From contig JAUCBJ010001772.1 in assembly GCA_032718475.1 (NCBI GenBank), forward strand, positions 1 to 64,000: 64,000 nt of DNA. The letters run 5' to 3'. The position numbers were made by a program, and so were the translations under genes. Within the stretch, counting starts at the first letter, position 1, and the number at the start of each line of letters is the position of its first letter. The notes under the pieces are model-generated. The model was not told where the DNA came from and did not search any database. It saw nothing but the letters and a program-made list of their open reading frames with translations. Below, piece after piece: positions 1 through 11,720 of the stretch. The DNA is from Nemertoderma westbladi. Its lineage: Eukaryota > Xenacoelomorpha > Nemertodermatida > Nemertodermatidae.

Positions 1-282
1 CAGGAGCCAACGGACGCGGCGACGCGTACTTTCCAATACACACACACCGGTCGGGATTCCCTCGCCAACTCGGGGATCCCGTCACACTGCAGTAATAAAA
101 TTTTTTTTTATCGCAGTAACAATATTAATAATAATAACAATATTACTGCAGTAGAAACATTTTTTTTATTATTTTTTTTTATTATTTTTTGGATGCATTT
201 TTATTGTTTCATACTAGAGTTTTTTATTACTTTTATTTTGACCCTTTAGTTAGTCAATATACCCCAAACCATACCCAGCTTG
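1..282. other. Window start, no gene seen
   Basis: No coding region is visible. The stretch is low-complexity AT-rich sequence with runs of T and a small inverted AATATTATTATT pattern around 110-150. Confidence 0.6.
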
Positions 283-1745
283 ACAGACAAAGATAGCCTA
301 GAGTTGGTCAGTCGTAAAAACTGACATCAGAAATGAAATCAGAGACCTGGAAAACCCCCATGGCGAATGTTTTTATTACATAGTATGCTTCCTTAATTTT
401 TGACAGACAGACTGACAGACACAGACACATACTGTACATCCTAGTGTTGGTCAGTTGTCGATACTGACATCAGAAATGAAATCAGCGACCTGGAAAACCC
501 CCATGGCGAATGTTTTTATGACATAATATGCTTCATTATTTTTTGACAGACAGACTGACAGACATACAGACATACATACAGACAAAGATAGCCTAGAGTT
601 GGTCAGTCCTAAAAACTGACATCAGAAATGAAATCAGAGACCTGGAAACCCCCCATGGCGAATGTTTTTATTACATAGTATGCTTCCTTATTTTTTGACA
701 GACAGACTGACTGACAAACAGACATACATACATACAGACAAAGATAGCCTAGAGTTGGTCAGTCCTAAAATCTGACATCAGAAATGAAATTAGAGACCTG
801 GAAAACCCCCATGGCGAATGTTTTTATTACATAGTATGCTTCCTTATTTTTTGACAGACAGACAAACAGACATACATACATACAGACACCAGGGACGGAT
901 TAAGGGGGGGGGGGGGGCAACAGGGGCAGCTGCCGGGGGCCCGTAAGTTGGAAGGGGCCCGCAAGTTGGGAGAAATTTACCGAACTATTATCTCACTGAT
1001 AAAACAACCTCATTTAATTATTAATTTCTGGCTGTTCAATAAATATTTATAGTAGGCCTATATCTCACATATAGCACCATTCAGCGCACAGTCCCCCAGA
1101 GATTGTTTAAATTGTTTTAAAAAAATGTTGAAAGTGTAAAGTAATGCTTAAAGGAAAACGTTAGCAAAAGGGTCGATTTAAAATAATAGTAAATTATTAC
1201 TGTATTACAATTAACACATTTAATTTCCCTTTCACTTAGATTTATCTGAAATCATTCACGAGATCAGTAGTCACAAAGCTAGGAAATTGCTTTTTTAAAG
1301 TAATTGTTGTGTGTAATTCATTGATATACCAATATAGTCGTTCCTAAATATAGAATTGATGTATTTTTGAAGGTGTAATTTTAGGAAAAAAATATTGTTA
1401 TTTAAATTATAAAGGACTATTATTCGATAAAAAAAAGTAAGCGGAAATCACCGCCTTTTTCACTGATTTTCACTTCAACTATTCTGTCCATAGTGTTTTT
1501 CATTACGTTTTTATATCGAATATATTGTTTTATTTTAAAAAAATATCACCAGCGTTACTTACTTTTACCAACGGGGGGACCAAAATTTTTTGCAATTGGT
1601 TTTCGTGGGGGGGGGTAGGGGCCCGTAAGTTGCGACTGCCGGGGGCCCGAAAATCCATAATCCGTCCTTGACAGACACAGACATCCTAGAGTTGGTCAGT
1701 CGTAAAAACTGACATCAGAAATGAAATCAGCGACCAGGAAACCCC
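283..1745. repeat. Tandem repeat of about 150 bp, split by a MITE
   Basis: A unit of about 143-157 bp recurs at about 298, 441, 592 and 749. Each copy carries CTAGAGTTGGTCAGT, then ACTGACATCAGAAATGAAAT, then CCCCCATGGCGAATG, with GACAGACA-rich linkers. A further partial copy lies at 1679-1745, beyond the MITE at 890-1670, so the array predates that insertion. The unit has no coding potential that I can see. Confidence 0.85.
890..1670. mobile_element. Non-autonomous hAT-type DNA transposon (MITE)
   Basis: The 781-bp element begins CAGGGACGGATTAAGG and ends CCATAATCCGTCCTTG, an imperfect terminal inverted repeat of about 16 bp. It is flanked by an exact 8-bp direct repeat, ACAGACAC, at 882-889 and 1671-1678. 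An 8-bp target duplication and C/A-GGG-GGAT-like ends are typical of hAT elements. There is no transposase reading frame. Internal G runs sit near both ends. It landed inside the 150-bp tandem repeat. Confidence 0.88.
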
Positions 1746-2125
1746 CTAGGGATGAAAATGTAACGTATGTAGTTATACTTATTACGACATTATTATTTAA
1801 CAAATTAAGAAATTAAAAAATTGGTTTTGCTCAAATTTATTCAGGTCTGGGGGCTAAACATTAATGTAGAATCCGTACCGAAAGGGTTAATACTACTTGA
1901 AGTCCAAGTCAGGAAGTGTTCAATGCATATCGGAAGAACATTGCGGAGTACGGGGAGTACAATGTACAGATGTCGGTATCTTCAATGCATATAATTATAC
2001 ACGAAGTGGGGCCTTCGCGCAGCACGTGACTTAAATTTAATTTAAGTACTAATTCGAAAGTATTACTGTATTAGCAAATTTTAAGCAGATTTCGCCTAAT
2101 CACTTTTTACCTCTTTCATTTCTAT

Positions 2126-2861
2126 TCAGACATTTCTGACTCTAGCGGTATAGTGAGAACTGAAGATGGATTAGGGTCTCCAGCCCCACAAAGACACAGC
2201 CTATGGATGAATAGTACATACGTACATCGGCCAAGTTTCATCTTGAATAATGGATAACGAAATGAGAGACGGATCTCACTTTCAGAAATTTCGTCGTATA
2301 GCGGCAGACCGATTAAATCTCCCCCCCCCCCCCCCCCCCCCCCCCACAAAGACGCAGCATGTGGTCCAGAATATATGGCAAGATTCAGCTTAAACTGATT
2401 AAAATCAATGAGATAGGAGAATCTATTCACTTTCAGGCATAAAGTAGTCCTATAGCGGGTGACTGTTGAACTGATTTTCAACAAAACAAATTTTCAACTT
2501 GGCAGCTTTAAATTCGACAAAGTGTTATAAGCATGTCAATATCATAACGACGACAACGATTTCACTTTCAGACATTTGGCCCTCTAGCGGCAGACTGGAG
2601 AACTGCAGATGGATTCGCCTCCTTTGAAAGTCACAGCTAATGGTCTAATACATATCTGCCAAGTTTCAGCTTAAACGGATTAAAAGCAAAGAAATGGGAG
2701 GGCATTTAATGTTTAGACATGTGGCCCTCTAGCGGGAGACCATTGCACTGATGGTGTCTGAAAGTCTCTCAAAAATCTCAACTTTTGCTCATATTGATAC
2801 CTACAAATTTTCAACTTGGCAGCTTTAAATCCGACAAAGTTATTAGCATGTCAAAATCGTA

Positions 2862-2892
<31 letters not shown>

Positions 2893-3000
2893 ACGACGAC
2901 GACGACGACGACGACACGACGACGACGACGACGACAACTATTTGCATAAATTGACCCACCCCCTAACAGTGTCAATTCGCTAAGGCTCCGCCAACTTCGT
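2126..3000. repeat. Degenerate interspersed repeat with CTAGCGG motifs, C25 run and ACG microsatellite
   Basis: Two related segments about 310 bp apart (2496-2560 and 2808-2870) share TTTTCAACTTGGCAGC and GCATGTCAA. Several copies of a CACTTTCAGACAT...CTCTAGCGG block occur. A run of 25 C lies at 2321-2345. A (ACG)n trinucleotide microsatellite with two slips lies at about 2862-2936. Similar CTAGCGG-containing sequence next to poly-C occurs near 21.96 kb and 52.79 kb, so this is probably a dispersed family. Confidence 0.65.
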
Positions 3001-3529
3001 GGCTCGCCCCACAAACAAAAATCTTACTCCAAAAACTGGAAGTCAGAAGGTGTCTACCAAAAGGTAAAGCCCCCACCCCCACCCACAGCACCTCCCGTTT
3101 CATTTTGCACTAGAAATTTACAGCACGTACAGGGACTGAGGGAGAGTCGTTTTTTTTAATTAAAACGAAAATTGTGTGTGTCCTTTAGTCCTTTGCAAAC
3201 GAAATTCAAAAGGCCTAGTCCAAATACAGTAGGCCTAATAGCAATAGTCCAAAGTCATTACAGCAGTAGGAGTAGACTGCCTAATGCCTATACTTTGTAC
3301 TTGACGGTGACACTGGACACCACTGCACCAGCACCATGCAGTAGCAGAGTACAGGAGTACTGGCTACCCACTGCATAGTACAGTAGTATAGTATGTATTG
3401 TATTATATTATATTATACAAATAGCGGCGCATATTTCGGTGCCGTTACATTTGCTTAAAATTAATTATATTTGTATACAAGTGTAGTGTAGTGTATACTA
3501 CACTGCTGGTATACACGTTTTGTATGCGT

Positions 3530-3655
3530 TTCTCACTCGTTTGTACTCTTTTGTACTATTTTTGCACTCTTTTGTACTATTTTTGCACTTTATTGTACTC
3601 TTTTGTACTATATTGTACTATTTTGTATTTTTTTGTACTTTTTTGTACAGATTCG
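3530..3655. repeat. Short tandem repeat of TTTTGTACTATTT type
   Basis: About ten degenerate 10-20 bp units of TTTTGTACT with ATTTTTGCAC variants sit just upstream of GLMP. The open frames crossing it are repetitive Phe/Leu/Tyr strings and are not credible proteins. Confidence 0.7.
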
Positions 3656-3769
3656 TCGGACCGCTACCGGTCAGCCGGTACCAAGGTACTGCTAACAGCT
3701 GCACCGCTTTAGTCAGTTAGTGCTTTACGCCAGTTCCAGATTCCAGTACCTGTTTGCAGGTTTATTTGT

Positions 3770-5110
3770 ATGTTTGTTGAGTTGCAGTCGGTAGTTATGA
3801 ATTTATTATTTTATGTATTGGCCCTAATTGTCGCGGTATCCTTGAATGCGGCTGAAACAAAAACAGATGAACCGGAACAGCGTAGAATACTAATAGAATA
3901 CAACCCAGAATGTAACGCGACAATAATCCCACAATGCAACAACACAACCGACGCACTAAACTTAGTCCACGTAACGGCCAGCGGGTCGAAAGACGAACTC
4001 CACTACCTTTGGAGCACAGTTGGTGCGCCAACACTGCTCATTGCGCGAACACCATTGAACGCTGAACTCACAGTTAATTGGACAGGGTTCATCAGTGGTG
4101 AACCGCGTTCTGTTTCCCTCACTCCGTATATAGTTGCTGGAGCCATCGCGATTACTAACTTATACGAGTTCAACTCAACGAATAAAACAACCGTTCGTAT
4201 AGAAAACAGCGACGCAGTGCGTAGGATACCGTTGGAGGCGTTGCATTGGGACCGCGTGCATCACCTCCACGAGGCTCGATTCAACACCAGCTCCGGACTC
4301 AACGCCGACCTCCTCGGAGACATTGGGTTCGTAGGACTCGTCGTGGAGGCCTTCGGCTCGCGTAAACGGGATCCAGACGTGCCGCACCTTCTGCACTCTC
4401 GGAACTCGTCCCAGTTCGATATCATTGTTCAGAATGTCTCGACGAGGTACGACTACCCCCGGATTGCCGTCGAGTTGGTGTTCACTGGGTCCGCGATATC
4501 CGATTATGATACAACCACATCGGGGTACGAATCTTCCAAATCGGGGTACGAATCGGCCAGATCCGGTTCCAAATCGACCGATTCCACGGACCCGCTACCG
4601 AGCTACTCAAACCCGCGCTCTATCGACGACGAATACACCCCAGGTATCTTCCGAACTGCGACAATCCGCACTCAGGACCACATCTACTACCGCTGGAAAC
4701 CGGTGAGCTACTTGCACCCACACCGCTCCCTACAGACCTCCACCGACGCGCACGTACCCGAAACTGGCCCCAAACGCACCGATAATATCCCATCGGGACT
4801 TACTACCTCGTTCGCATGGCGCGAAGCATCGCTACACTCGTCCGTTAACGTATCGCATGGACGCGATGACGACGGCTTCTATAAGGGGTACCTCGTGTGG
4901 ACTGTTGTTATGGGCTATGGGGAGCCTCTAGAGGACTCACTGTCTATATATATCCTGCTAATAGCCGGTTTGGGTATCGGTATACCCGTTGTTATTATTA
5001 TAGTCGGAGGGATTTACGCGAAATGCGTCGCCTCGCGTAGACGGGACGAGCAGCTGAAGGTTTTAGTCGAGGAGTCTGTGGATAGTCGGACCAACCCCGA
5101 TGTAAACTGA
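3770..5110 (+). CDS. GLMP: Glycosylated lysosomal membrane protein (GLMP / NCU-G1 family), intronless
   Basis: The family is a type I, heavily N-glycosylated lysosomal membrane protein; in mammals it partners the transporter MFSD1 and protects it from degradation. The 446-aa frame is uninterrupted. The second ATG at 3797 is the better start, because it opens a clean signal peptide (MNLLFYVLALIVAVSLNA). Family hallmarks are LHYLWSTVGAP and LTVNWTGFISGEP in the luminal part, NLYEFNSTNKT, IYYRWKPVSYL, and YLVWTVVMGYGEP just before a membrane segment at about 395-417. About ten N-X-S/T sequons are visible. Residues near 245-270 are a short Ser-Gly-Tyr-Glu repeat. The 29-aa basic/acidic cytosolic tail lacks an obvious YxxPhi or acidic dileucine sorting signal. 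The lack of introns is unusual for the gene. Family assignment is firm. Confidence 0.92.
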   Translation: MFVELQSVVMNLLFYVLALIVAVSLNAAETKTDEPEQRRILIEYNPECNATIIPQCNNTTDALNLVHVTASGSKDELHYLWSTVGAPTLLIARTPLNAELTVNWTGFISGEPRSVSLTPYIVAGAIAITNLYEFNSTNKTTVRIENSDAVRRIPLEALHWDRVHHLHEARFNTSSGLNADLLGDIGFVGLVVEAFGSRKRDPDVPHLLHSRNSSQFDIIVQNVSTRYDYPRIAVELVFTGSAISDYDTTTSGYESSKSGYESARSGSKSTDSTDPLPSYSNPRSIDDEYTPGIFRTATIRTQDHIYYRWKPVSYLHPHRSLQTSTDAHVPETGPKRTDNIPSGLTTSFAWREASLHSSVNVSHGRDDDGFYKGYLVWTVVMGYGEPLEDSLSIYILLIAGLGIGIPVVIIIVGGIYAKCVASRRRDEQLKVLVEESVDSRTNPDVN

Positions 5111-5137
5111 TCCAAGTTATGTTGTTGTAATTTAAAA

Positions 5138-5143
5138 AATAAA
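5138..5143 (+). promoter_or_regulatory. Candidate polyadenylation signal for GLMP
   Basis: AATAAA lies 28 bp after the GLMP stop codon. More AATAAA hexamers follow near 5166, so the exact 3' end is uncertain. Confidence 0.5.
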
Positions 5144-6650
5144 TTAGTATTGGACTTAATTAATTAATAAATATGCAGATTATTAAAGTTAATTTAAGTT
5201 AAGAGGCTTGAAAATATAAATAAATTAACAGTAATATTGTAAGTAAATTAATAAATATATGGATTTTATTTAAGCGTATAAATAATAAAGTTAAATAAGA
5301 AAAAGTATGAGAAATATATATATATTATAAGATTATTAAATACTAACTATATATTTTATGAAGTAACCGGTATACGTTTTATCGTATGTTAATGTTATTT
5401 TAATTAATTAAATTAGCGTCTCTCTGTGATCATTAAACGTTGTTTGTTTATTGTTTTATTATTATTATAAAAAAAATGAAATACAGTCAGTTTTATTCCA
5501 ATAAATTTTTTAATATGATAACAAATGTTAAATATATGTTGTGGTGGTATCAATCATTGAAATAATTAATGTGAAAAGTTTGGAATTCTTTGTTTCAGTT
5601 GACCTCGATGCAGTCCACGAATACCTGAACCTGGTTTCTGCTTGTTCCGGTATTTATAATTGAAATTACTGATTGTTTTTGGTTTTAATTAATTAACCTC
5701 AGCGCCTCATATTATTTCTATCATTTATTTATTTAACATTCTAATATATTTGGTGTTTCATCCACATAATAATTAATTAAATTGTTTGATAAATTTTTAA
5801 CTATTATTTGAGTGTTCGAACGTTTTCACTGCCCGAGGCTATTTAAAGCAACATTCTGGAATGTATATTTATTTATAGTCTCTCATAGTTCTCTAATTTG
5901 TATATTATGTTCTCTAAAGTAAGTAACTACCCTACCTACAGACACCTTATATTCCCACTGGGATGTTCTGGAACCAGCTGGTATCATTTTCGTCTCAGTC
6001 GGCACGGGAAATAGTTGTGAATTTTCCAAAGGATTAATAAATCAACAGGAATCCACATTAGACTAACTTTGGTCACATTCCGTAACAATACAGCTAAGAA
6101 CAAATCATGTAGCGGGAAGGCCAATAAATCCTTCTCTTAACACTCAGTATTTTTTTTTAATTTAAAAGAATATATGATGGGATGGGGCGATCTGCGATCG
6201 TTTTATAAATAGTAATTTTTATTTACTCTGGTTCTTTCAATATATCGATATGTTTAATATTTTCTGCTATTAAATATACTAAAGTCGTTTATCATGCAAG
6301 TTAATGGATTAGAAAGTTTTCAATTTCTCTCAAAAAAATTTAACACCATGACGTATAATTATAGTTAGTTTTATGTTTTGAATATTAAAATTGGAAATAT
6401 TTTATTAATTTAGGTTGTTATAGCCATGTAAATATGACTGGTTGGGAAGATCTTTCTTTTCACACCCCATCCAGAAGTACTTCAGCTGCCCAGGAAGAGT
6501 CACATGCGTTTAACTTTGTTATTCGTATTAGTTTCATATAAGTTGGTGGTACCGGTCGAAAAATGGCCTTTTAAGTCTTCCAGTTTGGGATATTTGAATG
6601 AAATGTTTATACACTTTATCTGAGAGCGGTTTCCTATATAGGGTGTTAAT
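5144..6650. other. Intergenic, AT-rich
   Basis: No gene or clear mobile element is seen between GLMP and DPH7. The sequence is AT-rich with scattered AATTAATTAA blocks. The last 100 bp presumably hold the DPH7 promoter and leader, but no core motif stands out. Confidence 0.55.
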
Positions 6651-8650
6651 ATGGAACTGTTAGCAACTTACGATACTGTATTGAACGCAGATAGTGTGGA
6701 GTGTTGCCCTAGCAACGGGTATCAGGATTATATAGCCTGCGGGACCTACCAACTAGATGATACAACTCCTGGAACTCAAAAACAGACTCGTAAAGGTCAG
6801 GTTCACCTGGTCCGGTACAGAAATTCCGTCGCCGATGCGCCATATTCCGACCCCGCGAGGGTGAAAGATAACAGCCAATCGGAGAACAGATCTGTTCGAG
6901 GTGTGCTGGAATCCGTCCAATCAGTGGACAGTTCTGCTGGAGGAGTGTTAGACATGCGTTGGGTAGACCTACCCGAGCAACCCCAGTTACTAACTGCAAC
7001 TTCCGGTGGGCACTTAACTCTCTACGCATTGGCTGACACCGGTAACACAGACAGTCTGATAGAGACGGACAGTCTGTCTGTTAGCGATACCTTGCTGCTC
7101 TCCTTGTCTACTCTGGGTCGCCCAGCGACGGGCTACAGTGTAGCGACCACTGACTCCACCGGCTACCTTATTGTTGTCACGGCGACGGACTCTGGATTGG
7201 TGGTCTCCTCCCGCTGGAGGGCGCACGACATGGAGGCGTGGTCTGTTTGCGGCGGTGACCCTGACGCCAATGGCAACCAACTTGTATACAGTGGCGCAGA
7301 TGATTGCAAGTAAGTGCCACGCCCACTATTATTATATTATGACACTAATTTATACACTTTAACAACTTTAGTACCCGGATGTAGAATAAAATTCGCAACA
7401 TAAATTTCATGACAACAAAGCCACATTATTTGAAACTGAAACATTATTCGAAACCCTAATTGTATCAAGCCTGACGCGGATTTTAAATTGGAACAAATTT
7501 GTTTTCCTAAAATTCCACTTTATTCTAAGTTTAATTTTTCTAACATTCTAATCGAAAATAGAATAATTATTAATTGGCCTGTAACAAGGAAAGATAAATT
7601 AAGACGATACTTGAATTATGATAGATAATGACGAATTCGTTGTATGAATAATTATACTCATACAAACAGACATGGAAACCGCGTAAATTTGAATAATAAG
7701 TCATCTTGCCCGCCGAATATAATATTTCAGGTCTTAAATATAATAATATTTTTCTAATCACTTTATTTAAATAAATTACAGTTTTCCAGACTCGTTTTTG
7801 CGGGATTAGGCCGATTGGATTGTGTAAAAGAAACTGAAAATAAAGCGCGAGATTATTAGCCATTATCTTGTAATTTACATTATTAGTATCTATTATGTAA
7901 TTAGATAATGAATATATAACCTAGAGCCAGTTTACTGGCTCGGCGAAGTATACCGTCAGGTCTTACTAAAAACAAGTGTTACAGAAGGGCTGAATCTAAC
8001 CAAAACAATAAACGAATTAGTATCTGTACAGGTTATAAGATAGAGAGAAGAGCTTTAAAATACTTAATAATGATAAATTTAAAACAATAAAAAATCTTAA
8101 TATATAAAATTCCAATAAAAATTCGACCGAAAAGTGAAATTCTGGTATTCTTTACATGCTGGGCGAGTTTACTGTTCTAATTGGTCGGTATCTGTTCTTG
8201 ATTGTCAGGCTGAAGATTTGGGACCTTCGCATTGGTGGGTCCCACCCTGTATCAGTTATCACCTACCACAGTATGGGAGTAACCGCCATCCAGCGGCACC
8301 CAAGGGAACCCAACCTCCTGCTGAGCGGCTCCTACGATGAGACCTGCGGGCTGTGGGACCCGCGGAACTATACCGCCCCTCTCGCTGTGACGCAAACTAG
8401 CGGCGGAGTGTGGCGGTTACGATGGGAACCCGCTCATTGTGAGGTAGTAGCCGCAGCTTGTATGTACGGTGGGTGGAACGTTCTAGAACCGAGGACATCC
8501 ACTGTGTTGGGTTCAATACCACTGCGTAACGAAGGTTCTCTGGGTTATGGCGTGGACTGGATGTTTGGTAGGGAAACCGGTACCGCTATTATAGCCTGTT
8601 GTTCGTTTTATGATCATACTTTGGGCATCTGGTCATATAAATTTAACTAG
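6651..8650 (+). CDS. DPH7: Diphthine methyltransferase (DPH7 / WDR85), two exons
   Basis: DPH7 is a WD40 protein that hydrolyses the methyl ester of methylated diphthine on elongation factor 2, before the last amidation step of diphthamide synthesis in the cytosol. Exon 1 is 6651-7309 and ends at a GTAAGT donor. Exon 2 is 8209-8650 after GATTGTCAG. The junction restores DDC-K-LKIWDLR, and the product is 366 aa. Diagnostic stretches are ADSVECCP and ACGTYQLDD near the N-terminus, VYSGADDCKLKIWDLR, LLLSGSYDETCGLWDPRN, GGVWRLRWEP and ACCSFYDHTLGIWSY. The product is shorter than human DPH7 (about 450 aa), mainly by compact loops. The 899-bp intron carries a MITE copy. The start matches the family N-terminus. 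Confidence 0.93.
7950..8165 (+). mobile_element. Degraded MITE copy (family with GTGAAGAATACCAGG ends) in the DPH7 intron
   Basis: The interior AAGGGCTGAATCTAACC, AAACAATAAACGAATTAGTA and TCGACCGAAAAGTGAAA, ending GGTATTCTTTACATG, matches copies at 11241-11404, 48500-48695 and 59380-59770. The left end is eroded. The copy ends about 45 bp before the exon 2 acceptor. Confidence 0.75.
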
Positions 8651-8767
8651 AATGTATTGTTTTGAAATTATTTTAGAATTAACAAATTGACTGAAAAATA
8701 TTGATTAGAAAATTTTTATTGTTAAGAAAAATATAATATTGGAGATAAATAATATAATTATTGGGAC

Positions 8768-9340
8768 GAAAACTGAGTCGGGACAATTGCGACCCGGACA
8801 ATTGCGACCCGGACAATTGCAACCCGGACAATTGCGACCCGGACAATTGCGACCCGGACAATTGCGACCCGGACAATGGCGACCCGGACAATTGCGACCC
8901 GGACAATTGCGACCCGGACAATTGCGACCCGGACAATTGCGACCCGGACAATTGCGACCCGGACAATTGCAACCCGGGGAATTGCGACCCGGACAATGGC
9001 GACCCGGACAATTGCGACCCGGACAATTGCGACCCGGACAATTGCGACCCGGACAATTGCGACCCGGACAATTGCGACCCGGACAATTGCGACCCGGACA
9101 ATTGCGACCCGGACAATTGCGACCCGGACAATTGCGACCCGGACAATTGCGACCCGGACAATTGCGACCCTGTCAATTGCGACCCAAGCATTTTAGAAAA
9201 AATTCGACTGGGTCTCAATTCGACCGGGTCGCAATTGTCCGTCTCGGACAATTGCGTCCTGGTCGCAATTGCGTCCCAGGAGTTTCGCAATTGTCCGGGT
9301 CGCAAATTGTCCGGGTCGCAATTGTCCGGGACGCAATAAA
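8768..9340. repeat. 15-bp minisatellite GGACAATTGCGACCC with an inverted tail
   Basis: About 27 head-to-tail copies of a 15-bp unit run from about 8782 to 9185. Each carries CAATTG and few substitutions. From about 9215 to 9335 the same unit recurs in the opposite orientation (GGGTCGCAATTGTCC) with spacers, so the block as a whole can fold back. Every reading frame is open because 15 is a multiple of three. Those peptide repeats are not evidence of a gene. Confidence 0.9.
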
Positions 9341-11189
9341 TTGTCCTAATTCCGACGAAAACATAGATTTTAGTGAATTTTAAGAAAAAATATAAATTTT
9401 ATTGAACTTAAAAAAACATGTATTAAATATGCAATGCACATGGAGAAAACTACTGTCAGACGTTTGAAGAATAAAGTTCAACAATATAAGTCTTTCCCAC
9501 CAAATATTTATTTTATTATATTATCTTTATATTTAATTTTTATTATATATATATATATTTCTTCTATTATTTCACCAATATTATCGAAAATTATTATTTA
9601 CAACTGCCCAATGACAAGATGTTGACAATAAATCTGCCTAGAGACCCCGAGATAAGAATATTCTAAGGGCCCTGGAAAGCATATGCGTATCTCCTGGAGT
9701 TAGATTAGGTTAGGTCAAGGTGTGGGGTAGGTCCAGAGTCCAGTTTCAATACGATGTTCCAGTATCGAGATAGGATGAATCGGTCTTAGTCTATAGGTGT
9801 TGTTGTAAAGGTTATTCAAGTCGAAAACAATAAATATGGGTTTGTTTACTATTAAATATTGAGTGACGTTTACCAGTTTGGACTGGTACCAGTGTGATTG
9901 CGGTGCTGTGGTCCATATAGCATACACCTATAGATAGATACACTATCTGTTCCAATAGATTCGATTGTCGAAGCCGTGCGCGCTTGTCTTGTCTCCTGTG
10001 TTATTACGCCGCTCAGTGGTTGATTGGGTTTAGGTTTGCTCTACTACTACGGTGCGGTTGAATCTCGCTACGTTTTAGTTCATTCAATTAAGGCTTTATA
10101 ATTGTTGAACTCATTTCCGTGATGCAGTTTCATAATAGAGACTAAATTTATTTACTTTTTCAAGTTTCGGTCGCGGATGTTGTTTTATTATATTTTTATT
10201 GAGAATGGAGGTGCAATATTATTATTAACATAAGTGATCAACTGGCGCCTCGCCTCGCCTATTATATCGAAACAATGTTGCTTTTGGAACAATAGCACCG
10301 TAGAAGTTATTCATCAACCACCAGCCCAGCCATCAGCCCTCACTGTCTGTATGGCTGTTGTAAGTAGTCATACTACATAGTCGAGTCGTATATGGCTATC
10401 TCTGGCCTTAATTACGTGTAACTTTATCTATAAATCAACCATTCAACCAACCCACATGGGATAACCAAAGCACAAAGGCCAAGTACAAGTACGTCATCTC
10501 AACATAACGTGAATCAGGGGTCTTAAAAATTGCGGATTACTTTAAGTTATATAATCTTTAATCTCTAAAAACCTCCCACACTATTGGCACTTTAACTATC
10601 TGCTCTACAGCTGGTACGACTACAGGCTAATTGCAATGAGTCAAACTTTTAATTGGATACAGAAACTCAGACATGTAATGTTGATGTAACTACGCATGTG
10701 GGCTCCTTGACTGGTTAATTCCTTGGAATAAATACTCATCTAAGCCTATACTGTAACAAAGTTTGTGATTGGTTGGTTGGCTCTGTTGGTTAGCCAACCA
10801 TTACCAGCTGGCTATTGTAAACCTTACAGCACTGCAGGTAATGAATGCCAGAGTTAACCTACACAAACTATTGGGAAGAAACTGCTATTTACTATAAAGG
10901 CTTGCCCTACCCTCTTGCTAGCACTAAAGCTAATTTGTTTATGGTAGCACTTTTACCATTATCCTGTCGCCAACTTATTAACTTTCACCTGTGAATAACT
11001 CATTTTACATTGCAGCGTTGGCCAAGTCCGTTATTTTTATTATCTTTTATATTTATTCGTAATAATATATTTATTTAGTTAGCAAGATGACTTAATATGT
11101 CAATTATATTATAAAATACAATTTATATAAGGCATCTCAGCGAACAATAATAATAATTATACCTCGGCAAGTTAGTTATACCGGCCCAT
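9341..11189. other. Intergenic, nothing recognisable
   Basis: No coding region with family resemblance, RNA gene or complete repeat is visible. There are a TATATATATA run near 9547 and ordinary AT-rich sequence. Confidence 0.5.
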
Positions 11190-11410
11190 GTGAATTAGAA
11201 TTATACCAGACTTTCTGCTGTTATTTTTCACTTTGCAGTTACCCCATGTGAAGAATACCAGGTTTTCACTAAAACCACAGGTTTCAGAAGGGATGATTCG
11301 AACCAAAACAATAAACGAATAAGTATTTATACAGGTTATAACAGTATAAGACGAAATAACGCCCATGTCGACCGAAAAGTGAAAACCTGTATTCTTCACA
11401 TGGGCGGTTA
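11190..11410. mobile_element. MITE with about 25-bp terminal inverted repeats, best-preserved copy
   Basis: The core at 11241-11404 begins CCCCATGTGAAGAATACCAG and ends ACCTGTATTCTTCACATGGG, so the ends are inverted repeats containing GAATACAGGTTTTCACT. Upstream 11190-11240 carries one unit of the GTTATTTTTCACTTTGCAG sequence that forms the big array at 57.7-59.3 kb. No protein is encoded. Confidence 0.8.
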
Positions 11411-11637
11411 TACCCTCCCCACCCCCCCCCCCCCTCCCTCCCCCTTTTTAGGCCCTGGACATTAAATAAATTTTTAAAATTTTGCTCCTTTACTAACCAA
11501 CATTTAAAATATATTAACTATTTTTATTGTTTTGGTCCCCCAAAAACCCACCTTTATAAGAACTGTAACATTATTCTTTACTAATGTGACTACAAATGCA
11601 ATTAGTATTTATATTTTGTTGCCAATCAATTTTATAT

Positions 11638-11720
11638 GGGGGGGGGGGGGGGGGGGGGGGATTGATCCATAAGGGGCAAGTGAGGTTCTATAGGGCCGGA
11701 TTTAGGCATAGGCAATTAGG
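11638..11720. repeat. G23 homopolymer beside a one-sided hAT-like end
   Basis: There are 23 consecutive G at 11638-11660. At 11692 the sequence AGGGCCGGATTTAGGC resembles a hAT terminus, but I found no matching inverted end or target duplication downstream. This is probably a truncated element. Confidence 0.5.

Noticed and set aside
2122-3014. Minus-strand frames with poly-Gly or poly-Arg/Val
   Set aside because: They are products of the C25 run and the ACG microsatellite.
8679-9383. Frames rich in DNCDP, RPGQL, ATRTI or SGSQL repeats
   Set aside because: All six frames of a 15-bp minisatellite are open; there is no start context or homology.
11172-11399. Minus-strand 75-codon frame
   Set aside because: It lies entirely within the MITE copy at 11.2 kb.
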